Positions 1 to 9,621 of a stretch of 64,000 nucleotides of DNA are shown here, in pieces. Numbering within the stretch: position 1 is the first letter of the stretch; every line of letters starts with the position of its first letter. Both the position numbers and the translations under genes were made by a program. The stretch lies in assembly GCA_033819885.1 (NCBI GenBank), contig JAQYUZ010000005.1, positions 372,001 to 436,000 on the forward strand, written 5' to 3'. Below the pieces are notes generated by a model. It saw only the letters and a list, made by a program, of their open reading frames with translations, searched no databases and was not told the origin of the DNA. The stretch comes from Microbotryomycetes sp. JL201 (Eukaryota; Basidiomycota; Microbotryomycetes).

Positions 1-2539
1 CGACTCGGTGATGTAGAAGCACGTCTGCCCTGCATTTCAGCGCGCGTCTGTCCCTTAAACTCACGAAGCACGTACTCGAAGCAGATTGATGAGGAAACCG
101 TCAATGAACCAGAAAAGGAATTCATGCAGTAGCTCCAGGCGTCGAGACGCTTCCAATTTTGAAGGCCTCTGTTCACGATTCTTGGGGCTCGAATTCGAGC
201 GCGGGCGCAACCAATCACAGTCGCTGACGCAGAACCCTTGAAGGACTGTGTGGACGGACATGAACTCGAATCGTCGGGATCGCAGCAGGGACTCGACATC
301 TAGGCAATAGACGTGTCAGTTCCATTGCATTTTGATCTCGAGTTGGACTCACGACCCAGAATGACTTCAACATTAGCTGGTGAGCCCCAGAAATCCCTGG
401 GAACGACCTCTGTCACAACGGCGCGCACGAAGCGGGTCACCTCGTAAGTCGAGCAAACGTAGTCATCGAACCGTGGCTTGGATTGAACTCGCGCTGCCGC
501 CTCTTCGGCACCGTGTGGATGGATTAACGAGGGATGGCTCACTTCGAGGGAAACCTCGCCAGGCGATACCTGCGTCCGAGCTTGGAGTTGCGATGGCAAA
601 TCCTTACGACAAACACACAAGTCAGTTTCCAGCAATACTAGAGGTCGCGCCTTTCGGAGTAGTCGCTCACAATGGTAGCGGTAGAGTGCATCTCAGCGAC
701 TCCGGCCGTTTCCTTTGTCTGCAGGCTGTCAGTAGGCAATGGTTCCTGCTGCGACAAGCACACGTACTTTGCTTGGCGCGAGCTTGTCCAGGATTTTTCG
801 ATAATTGCATCGACCGTGCAGTAAGATCATCTTGCTCAATATAGGCAGAACCCTGATCAACCGCTCAGGTGTCTTTGTCTGACCCAATTGCTGCAGACCA
901 AAAAGGGGCTCAGTGCGTTGCCATCTTCGCTTCGATGCGCGGCAAGTCACCTTGATGTCATTGTCGCGATCGTCGTAGTCAGGTAAGATGTCGAACTTTG
1001 CGTTTGCTCGCCGCTCGGTGAAAACATTGTGCAGACCAAACTGCCGTGGGAAGACGTACTTTGCGAGATGACGAGCTGCAGCTTGCTTGCGTGTAGACTT
1101 TGAGCAATCCGCAACCGTTTTCGGAACGTCGAACAGGGCCGGCAGCCTCGTGAGTACATCTGTCGTGCTGCGTCAATACAGTTACCACATCCGATATTTT
1201 CGACTCAACGCTTGGTGCCAAAGCCGTACGACAGCTTTTGCTTTTGCTTCTCGCCATAATCCGCCCGAGCGTGAAATAGTCGGTGTTTGCTGAAGACGAC
1301 CTCGTTTGAAGTCCACCTGGGAACGGGGAAATGTTGAGCGTACTGAGGGATGGTTGGCAGGTGTACCTACAACGTTGCCGCTTTCCGCTTCTTCACGATC
1401 TTGCCCTCTACTCCGACCAAAGCCGTCGAGGCGACCGAGCTCCCATCCTGAGCCCTGGTCAGCGGCAAATCTCGGGATGAAGCCGCTAGACATGGTGGCT
1501 CAGAAGGCACACATACTGCTGTGGTGGTTGAAGGCGGTTGAGTGGATGTGAGTCCCTGCTCCACCTGCTTTCCCTTTCTGCTCCTTCTTGGTCCACGCCT
1601 TGTGCCATCAGCTCTCGTGCGTTTCTTCTTACTACTGCGACCCGTCCGCGCTTTGTGTAGTGCTCCGGCCGAGATGTCGAGGTCTAGCACGGGCTTGCCC
1701 GAGATTTGCATAAAACAAGCGTTCGCAAGTGCCACAAAAAGTGCAACATCAGGCGAGGACAGAAGATATATGATGGGTCCAGGTCCTGTCCTTTTATGTT
1801 CGACTCGATGTTGTCAGAGTACAGCCGAAAGCAGACCATTCTCAACGAACCTGCTGAGAAGTGTGAGCCAGGCTTTTGATGCGCGTAAATCATGCACGAT
1901 CGTGTTTGGCCGCTCGCACACGAGGTTGATGCCTCTCCCGGCGTTTAGGACAGCATCTCGGTCGTCAGACTGTCGCATGCTTGCCGCCGTTAGTTCTCGC
2001 CACATCGAGCCGAGGTTTACTATAAGACTGACTGGTCTGTAGCCGAGTGCGAGCATGTTTTGCGGGGCTTTCAGCTTCCATGGTCTGCCCGTCTTGCCTT
2101 GGGCCGATGCTTTCGCGACAGTCTTGCGGTGATGAACAAAGATCCTCGTCTGAGCTTGCTCGACAACCTGAGCGCCAAAAGGCATGAGCTGTCTCGCACG
2201 TCACAGCTGCAACTCTCAACTCACTTCGGCCATGCTGACATCCTGAAAGTCGCCAAGCTCTGGCCCGAGTGCGGCAGATGCGCTCAAGTTGGCATGGTCG
2301 TTGATGCAGGCGACGAGCGTTTGCCGGACAAGTCTCGTGTACTCTGTGTCATTGTCATCACTCGGCTGGACAAGAGTGGCCTGATTGTGTCCCGCAGACA
2401 CGAGCGCATCGTACAGTGTCGTCACGGCGCGATAGTGCTTGAGCAACAACGAGCGCGTCGGCCGCACAGACAATGACGCGTTGGCATCGTCAATCTCACA
2501 TGCATCGATTGTTCTCTTGCGTGTCATTGTCGTCGTCAC
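1..2539 (-). CDS. TERT: Telomerase reverse transcriptase, N-terminal half (3' part outside window)
   Basis: Catalytic protein of telomerase, which copies its RNA template onto chromosome ends in the nucleus. The gene is spread over many small exons. The first, from the ATG at 2539, carries RSLLLKHYRAV and LVRQTLVACI, matching the start of the TEN domain (human RSLLRSHYREV / LVAQCLVCV). Further exons give NMLALGYR and PNTIVHDLRASKAW at 1.8-2.1 kb (human NVLAFGF / PNTVTDALRGSGAW), then ALFVALANACFMQISGKP near 1.7 kb. After a poorly conserved linker come FVRAVVTEVVPRDFWGS near 0.4 kb, matching the RNA-binding QFP region, and SDCDWL plus LHEFLFWFIDGFLINLLR near 0.1-0.2 kb. The last visible exon reads TCFYITES, the end of the T motif, reached through an intron of about 45 nt. 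The reverse transcriptase motifs lie beyond the left edge. Exon joins in the 0.7-1.5 kb linker are not resolved. Family recognition is firm; the exact protein is not. Confidence 0.88.
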
Positions 2540-2735
2540 GTCATCTCAGTCGTCCAAATGCGGCGGCAGGTCAACCTCTGCGAGACGGACGCGACTGGTA
2601 TTGCAAGATTTCATCGCCTTCTGATAACGGTGACCCCATCTCGGATGGGCAACATGGTAGAAAACAAGTCTTTCTGGATGCAAAATTTGTTGAAGCTGAC
2701 AGAAAAGGTTCTCAGTCCCTTTCAAGATGGATTGG

Positions 2736-3661
2736 TTACGCTTCGAAGGGAACTGACTCGTCGATGCCTTGACAGGCAATCTCGACCGACTTATTGAATG
2801 TGCCCTCATACCTGCGAGCTTCAGAGGGTAAAAGCGACGCGTTCTCCGCCGCCCATGGAAAGCCCTATCAGAGAAAGCACTTCAGCAGCAGCACGGCCAC
2901 ATTGCACCGATTTTACCTTGAGCAGAGTATTGTCCTGGGGTATGCGATCGTAAGTTCGAGGGATTGGGTTGCAACAATAGAATGCCACTCACGGCGAGGA
3001 TGACGCCGTCAATAGCGAGCAAGTCGTGCTCGAGGATACTAGAAACGTACGTTTGGTACGATGGCTTGTCTGCATCGATGAAAATGAGGTCAAATTTGGC
3101 GTGCTTGTTCGTCTTGAGTGTCATGAGGCTGTCAGTGGCCGGACCAATCATGGTTTGAATCTTGTCCGACACGCCTGCCCTTCGCCAGTATGGCCGATCA
3201 AACTCTTCGAGAAAGGGTTCGATATCGAGACCGATGACCTTTTCGACTGAGGGTAGCAAAGCTACTGCCAGCGTCGCCGTACCCGTAAACACTCCAATCT
3301 CGAGAACGTTCTTTGGCCTGAGCATCAAACCGATTTGCTGGAGGACAGTCGCCTCATAGTTGCCGGAGCACATTCCCGATGTCAACGCAAACTGCGTCTT
3401 GCCTTGCTCCCACAAAGCTCGCCAATTCTGTTCATCGGTCGCCTTCAACAAATCGGTCCAGACCTGCCGCACTTGCTCTTCCGAGAACGTGTCTGGCACG
3501 TAGAGTTCGCCAGAGTGAGCTTCAACGTAGTTGTCGAATCCTTGACCGAGGACTGCCGCTTCTTGAATCGCAGCATGCGCAGGGTGACCGACATCAATCA
3601 AGGCCGCGGCTTCCGTCACGAGCTTGACCAATCGAGACAAGGGCGTAGGTGCTGGTGGCAT
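2736..3661 (-). CDS. Class I SAM-dependent O-methyltransferase (CCoAOMT/COMT-like)
   Basis: Small-molecule O-methyltransferase of the caffeoyl-CoA/catechol type, which transfers a methyl group from S-adenosylmethionine to a hydroxyl, normally with a divalent metal. The sequence shows the SAM motif VLEIGVFTGTATLA at about residue 113, KVIGLDIEP, and the metal/SAM motif FDLIFIDADKPSY. Exon 1 ends at VDGVILA. A short intron then leads to a six-codon exon DNTLLK, which completes the family's ILADNTL block, and a 52-nt intron leads to a last exon ending in a TAA at 2736-2738. The total is about 270 residues, normal for the family. The last 40 residues are weakly conserved, so the C-terminus could use another splice. 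It faces the IleRS gene head to head across about 310 bp. The substrate cannot be told from sequence. Confidence 0.82.
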
Positions 3662-3971
3662 CTTGACGGCTTAGAGTCGAGTCGAGTATCTCAGCAGTCT
3701 CACTGCACATGCATTTGAAGCGAAGAAGTGAAACGAGGCCGGGCAATTTAATGTCGCCCGGCGATATGTGGGGTAAGTCATTACATAAAGTCTTGGGGGA
3801 CAGATTGCGCTCCCAAATGTGTCGAGTGCTGTACTTTGGCGAGCCGACAGGATTGGCGCAAAAGTTGCGACATGTGATCAAGCAAGCTGCTGCGCAGAAA
3901 AAAGACCCGAGACGCGGCAACCGAGGTACGGTTCTCTCTTGCTTACGCGTGTCCGGCGAACGACACACACG
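3662..3971. promoter_or_regulatory. Divergent promoter region, O-methyltransferase / IleRS
   Basis: About 310 bp separate the start codons of two divergent genes, so this must hold both promoters. I see no convincing TATA box and no open frame with homology. Confidence 0.5.
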
Positions 3972-6900
3972 ATGGCACCTGCAAACCCAGATGCCGTGTT
4001 TCCGACACATGAGGTGCAGAAGCCGTTCAGCTTCCCAAAGGAAGAGGAGCAGGTGCGTCGTCGTTCCTGTTGCCTCGAGGCTGCACTCGATCGCGCTGAC
4101 TTGCTGCCCGCAATTTGCCAAGGTTTTGCAATACTGGCGCGACATTGACGCGTTCCAAGAGAGCTTGCGGCAGAGTGAAGGCCGCCCGCGATACTCGTTC
4201 TACGACGGACCGCCGTTCGCGACCGGCCTGCCGCATCATGGGTCGGTACTATCTCTAGCAGTCACATTGGCACGCTTGCTGACGACTGTCGCGCTCGCGC
4301 AGTCACATCCTTATGGGCACTGTCAAGGCGAGTCCTGAGCGCGCATTGACTCATTCGAGCTGGCGTTCCAAGTCACACCGATTTGACTCGAGAGCCATAA
4401 CTAATGTAAACGTCTTCTGTGCTCTATAGGACATTGTCACCCGCTTCGCACATTCGAATGGTTTCCACGTCGAGCGCCGCTTTGGCTGGGACACACACGG
4501 CCTGCCCGTCGAACACGAGATTGACAAAAAGCTCGGCATCACATCAAAGGCTGATGTTATGGCCATGGGCATCGACAAATACAATGCAGAGTGCCGCGCC
4601 ATCGTGATGAGGTATTCGTCAGAGTGGCGCAGGACCGTCGAGCGACTCGGCAGGTGGATCGACTTCGATAACGACTACAAGACGCTCCAGCCCACATTCA
4701 TGGAGTCGGTCTGGTGGGTCTTTGGTCAACTCTGGAAGAAGGGCCTTGTGTACCAAGGCCTGCGCGTCATGCCGTACACGACCGGCTGCACAACGCCACT
4801 ATCAAACTTCGAAGCCGGTCAGGCGTACAAGGACGTTCAAGACCCAACTGGTAAGCGCATCACCTGAGAAAAGGCGTTTGTTGCGAATGATTAATTGGCC
4901 GCTGTTACAGTCACCGTTGCTTTCCCGCTCAAGCACGACCCTTCGACCTCGTTGCTGGCGTGGACAACCACTCCGTGGACCTTGCCCGCCAACTTGGGCT
5001 TGACCGTTTCAGAGACTCTCACCTACGTCAAATTCCACGACGTCGAGCGAAATGCCAATTTCATCGTTTGCGACAAGCTCTTGACTGCGCTGTACAAGGA
5101 TCCCGTAAAGGCGAAGAAGGAAGGCAAATACCAGATCTTGGAAACGTTTTCCGGCAAGACCATGGTGGGATGGAAGTATGAACCCATCTTCCCCCACTTC
5201 GAGGCCAAAGTCAGTTCCTGTACTACATTCACACTTGCTGTTTGCCGACTGACTCTCGGCGCCTCAGTACGCCGACCGAGCTTTCCGCGTTGTGTCGGAT
5301 CCATACGTCACAGACACGTCTGGTACCGGTATCGTTTCAAATTCGCCAGCGTTCGGTGAGGACGATCACCGCATCGCTGTCCGCGAAGGCATTGTCGACA
5401 AGGAAGAGATGCCACCATTGCCTCTGGACGATCGTGGAATCTTTACGTCTGAATGTCCCGAATTCGAGGGCATGTACATCAAAGAGGCCGACAAGGCTTT
5501 GATCAAGATCCTCAAAGCCAACGGCCGTCTCGTCGCAAATGCAACGATTCAGCACTCGTATCCCTTTTGTTGGCGATCCGGCACGCCGCTTATCTACCGT
5601 GCCATTCCTGCATGGTTCGTTCGCGTCGAGGGTAAACAGGACTCGCTCATCAAGAATAACGACGCAACACGATGGTCAGCACCATTTCGCTCTGTCCCGC
5701 AGCCAATTAGAGAGCTGACGTTTACATGTCTGGTAGGGTGCCACAATCTGTTGGCGACTCGCGCTTCAAGAGCTGGCTTGCGAATGCGCGCGACTGGAAT
5801 ATCTCGCGAAACCGTTACTGGGGTACGCCATTGCCGCTGTGGGCTTCAGATGACATGGAAGAGGTAAGCGTTTCGTCGTCGGTACAAGATGAAGCCTTCC
5901 TAAATAAATCTACCCTAGATTGTCTGCGTCAGCTCCATGGCCGAGCTCGAGGAACTGTCGGGTTGCCCAAAGTTGACCGACTTGCATCGCGACAAGATTG
6001 ACGACATTGAAATTCCTTCAAAGCAAGGCAAGGGCATGCTCAAGCGTGTCGAGGAAGTGTTCGATTGCTGGTTTGAGTCTGGAAGTATGCCGTACGCCCA
6101 GGTACACTATCCTTTCGAAAACAAAGAATCATTCGAAAGGTCCTTCCCGGCCGACTTTATCTCGGAGGCCATGGATCAAACTCGCGGTTGGTTCTACACG
6201 CTGCTCGTGTTGGCGAATCACTTGTTTGACACGGCACCATGGAAGAACTTGATCGTTTGCGGTCACGTGCTTGCAGCGTGAGTCACCGAATAGTTCTGTC
6301 CGTCGAGACCTCTACCAATAGAATGACTCTATTACGCAGAGACGGCAAGAAAATGTCCAAATCGTTGAAGAATTACCCTGATCCCAATTTGATCGTCGAC
6401 ACCTATGGCGCCGACGCACTTCGTCTGTTCTTGATCAACTCGCCTGTCGTCCGCGGTGACTCTCTTCGATTCAAGGAAGAGGGCGTCAAAGAAGTCATTT
6501 CGTCAGTCTTGCTGCCGTTCTTGAATTCGTTCAGATTCTTCCTCGGACAAGCGGCCTTGATGAAGAAGGATTGTGGCGTCGACTTTGTTTATGACCCGCA
6601 TGCGCCCCAGTCGAGCAACGTCATGGACAGGTGGATCCTCGCGAGGTGCCAGTCTCTCATTCAGCTTGTTAAGCAAGAAATGGACGGTTAGTGGCTTGGC
6701 GATATCGGTCTTCCCCGATCGTAACTGACAAGTCATTTGCTTCATAGCCTACCGTTTGTACACTGTCACGCCTCGCATGCTCAACTTGATTGACGAGTTG
6801 ACTAATTGGTACATTCGGTTCAACCGACGCCGGCTCAAGGGCGAGAATGGTCTCGAAGACACCAAGGCTGCATTGAACACGTTGTTCGAAACCTTGTTGA

Positions 6901-8019
6901 CGCTGTCGAGGACTGCAGTACGTACAAAACCTTCCCAACACATGCAGACATGCGCAGGACTGACCATGACGGAATAGTCATCCTTCATTCCATTCTTGAC
7001 CGAAAACATTTATCAAGGCCTTCGACCGTTCTTCCCTGCCAACACGCAGGACATGGACATTGGGGACGACGTCAGGTCACTGCACTTTTTGCCTTTCCCG
7101 TCGGTCCGACAAGAGTACTTTGACCCGACGATTGAGCGCCAAGTCGCGAGGTTGCAGGCCGTTATCGAGTTGGGCCGTGTCATTCGAGAGCGCAAGAATA
7201 TTCCCGTCAAGGTGAGTGTGCAGATCCGCTCTACCAGCAGACGTCGAGGTGCCGTAATTGACGATATTCTCCTGTCAACAGACTCCTCTGGCCGAGCTCG
7301 TCATTTTCCATCACGACGCCGACTACCTTGCAGACGTTCAATCTCTGCAGTCATACATTGTGTCAGAGCTCAATGTCAGGTCTGTCGTGTTCACATCTGA
7401 CGAGGCCAAGTGCGGCATCAAATATCGAGCCGACGCCGATTACGCAACGCTCGGTCGCAAGCTTCGGAAAGACATTGGCCGGGTCAAGAAGGCGTTGCCA
7501 ACATTGACGTCTGAGCAAGTCAAGTCGTACGTAGAGACGGGCTCGATCTCGGTCGACGGCATTCCTCTCGTCAAGGGTGACTTGACGGCGACTCGTTACG
7601 TTGACACCACTGCCAACTCTGTCAACGGCGACACGTCTTCTGGTTCCAGTTTGTCGACAGCGGCAGCAGAATACGAGTCAAATTCGAACAATGATGTTGT
7701 CGTTTTGCTCGATACTCGATTGAGACCCGAACTGGCTCAAGAAGGACTCGCTCGTGAGGTCATCAACCGTGTCCAACGACTTCGTAAAAGAGCTGGTCTC
7801 GTTGCCACCGACGACATTGACGTGTTTTATAGATGTGGAGAGTCGTCGGTTGAGCTTGAAAAAGCCATCAAGGAGAGTGGCGATGTGATTGTCAAGGTGT
7901 TGAAGAACCCGTTGTTGCCAGAAAGTCAATGGGATCGCAACAATGGCAAAGACCTCGTGATGCAAGAGACGGTGGACGTTGGGGACCAGTCAATGACGTT
8001 GACACTTGTTCGAGCTTAG
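3972..8019 (+). CDS. ILS1: Cytosolic isoleucyl-tRNA synthetase
   Basis: Charges tRNA-Ile with isoleucine in the cytoplasm and edits misactivated valine. The protein starts [11 protein letters not shown] and is about 1,080 residues over roughly a dozen exons, the usual eukaryotic length. The first signature appears as [10 protein letters not shown], interrupted by an intron inside the motif. [19 protein letters not shown] and [14 protein letters not shown] (editing-domain entry) follow, then [29 protein letters not shown], and the second signature [15 protein letters not shown]. The tRNA-binding C-terminal part ends at VRA and TAG. Intron 4328-4429 has a GC donor (AAG|GCGAGT): the join [11 protein letters not shown] is the conserved IleRS sequence, and no GT site gives it. 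The gene is tail to tail with SNU23 across about 200 bp. Confidence 0.97.
4328..4429 (+). other. GC-AG intron in IleRS
   Basis: 102-nt intron with donor AAG|GCGAGT, an actaat-type branch-point-like sequence about 30 nt before the end, and acceptor ctctatag. It joins ...ILMGTVK to DIVTRFAH, both conserved in eukaryotic IleRS. Confidence 0.85.
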
Positions 8020-8070
8020 AAAGATCTTGTTGAGAATGATTTTGACATGCACAAAATTATGTTTTGCTCC

Positions 8071-8075
8071 CTCTC

Positions 8076-8135
<60 letters not shown>
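8071..8135. repeat. (CT)n microsatellite
   Basis: About 65 nt of almost uninterrupted CT dinucleotides, with one TG interruption near 8083. It lies in the 202-bp gap between two convergent genes, about 50 bp after the IleRS stop codon, so it probably falls in the 3' UTR of one or both transcripts. Confidence 0.97.
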
Positions 8136-8138
<3 letters not shown>

Positions 8139-8220
8139 CTACACATATATGACGACGCTACAATACAACATGACGACCGCGTTTGACCAAGGGGAGAAAG
8201 ACAAGCCCAGAAACGCTCTA

Positions 8221-9269
8221 CTATTTGGTCGCACCTCCAAACGTTGCGAAACCCATCATGTTGATCATGTTCTCGTCTACTGGTTCTGCACCCTCGACGG
8301 AAGCCGATTCTTGTAATTGCTGTTGTCGTTCCTGTTTCATTTTCCGTTTTGCTTCCTTGGCGTCTTGCTTTGACTTTTGTTCTGCCTGTTTGATTTCTTT
8401 TATCCTATTTGCAAAGTCGTACTTTTTTGATTCTGTTGCGGCAGCTGTTTGTTCTCTTAGTTGAGCGATTTTGAGTCGGACGTCGTTCAGAGTTGATTTT
8501 GCGACTTTGGTTGTTTGGCCGAGCCTTCGCAAGTCTATGCGTTCGGATTAGGTCATCAGCTGACAATGAGGTGTAGGCAGGCTTGTGTGAGACATCGACT
8601 GACGAGAGCGACCGTTGATGTGTTCGAGATACCTCAGACTGTCTTTCAACGTGCGTTTGCACACGTCGCAGTAGAAACCGGGTTGACCTGGGCCGCTTCC
8701 TGCACCCGAGTTGACAATTATAGTCTTGTTCAAGTTCTTGTCGAGCTCAAGAGGCGCGTCTCGAGCCTTCATAAGCTCTGTCGGTTTCGGCAAATCTTCC
8801 TTTTTGCGTTTGGGCTTGCGGCCTGTAGAGGATAAGAGGTCAGACTGGACGTCTCAGGTTGAGTCAAAGTGTGCGAAAGCTTTGATAGCTCTGACAAGCC
8901 GTTGTACCTTGCTTCATGGCTTCCTCTGCCTCGACAGCTCGCTCGTGCGCTTCCTTGTCCTGCACGGCGGGGCTGGTCAGACTGAGTCCGCTCGTCTTTG
9001 AGCTGACATTGCGTACCTTGTCTCTTGCTCGTTGCTCGTACTCTTCTTGGTTCCATTCTTTCTGTAAAGGTCGACAGAAAGCCAAACTGTTTTAGCTCGG
9101 CTCGACACTCGCATGAGTGAGCGTGAGTGCACGGCCCGGCCGTGAGCTTACTCGAAAGTTGGTGTCCGACTGAATAACAGGAACGAGTGTGGTCAGGACT
9201 GGGCGCGCTTGGACGTGGTGCGCAAGAGTGCTCGCTAACCTTTGAGTTTGCGCCGTAGGCGCCCGCCAT
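8221..9269 (-). CDS. SNU23: U4/U6.U5 tri-snRNP zinc-finger protein SNU23 (ZMAT2)
   Basis: Matrin-type C2H2 zinc-finger component of the pre-catalytic spliceosome, nuclear. The start MAGAYGANSK at 9269 is followed by short exons giving KEWNQEEYEQRARDK and KEAHERAVEAEEAMKQ, then KPTELMKARDAPLELDKNLN. The zinc finger is GFYCDVCKRTLKDSLRYLEH with INGR and the second histidine after an intron. Next come LGQTTKVAKSTLNDVR and YDFANRIKEIKQAE, a highly charged helix, and a C-terminus MINMMGFATFGGATK, which matches human ZMAT2 MAAVMGFSGFGSTK. The length, about 210 residues, fits the family. It shares a 350-bp divergent promoter with the LRR gene. Confidence 0.92.
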
Positions 9270-9621
9270 GGTGTCGTTCGAGGGCTGTGTGCTTATTGGT
9301 GATACTGATCTACAACCCAGAAGCTGAACGAGACGGGAGTGCGCGGGCCACGAGTCGGAGTGAGACGAAACGCCGATCGTCGTTCATTTCTCGGCTCGTG
9401 TCGCATCTCGCTCTACGAAACACACATACGCCTCTCGCCCTTGTCCATAACAAGACTGTGCCAGCTGGCGTCCCGTGTCAGAAAGGTGTCAGCGGCGACG
9501 ACAGCCGACGGATCGGTGGCGCGCCGCATTGCGCAGGCCAGAGCGGGCCAGGCGAGTGCTTGGCCCACGACGGCCCAATTGCAAGTGTGCTGACTTGCAG
9601 CTGCTGCGTGCACCAGGGCGA
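9270..9621. promoter_or_regulatory. Divergent promoter region, SNU23 / LRR gene
   Basis: About 350 bp between two divergent start codons. An open frame extends upstream of the LRR start through part of this region, but it lacks any recognisable domain and is probably leader sequence. Confidence 0.45.

Noticed and set aside
2546-2809. Minus-strand open frame between the O-methyltransferase and TERT
   Set aside because: It overlaps the O-methyltransferase last exon in another frame, and its content does not match the C-terminus of that family.
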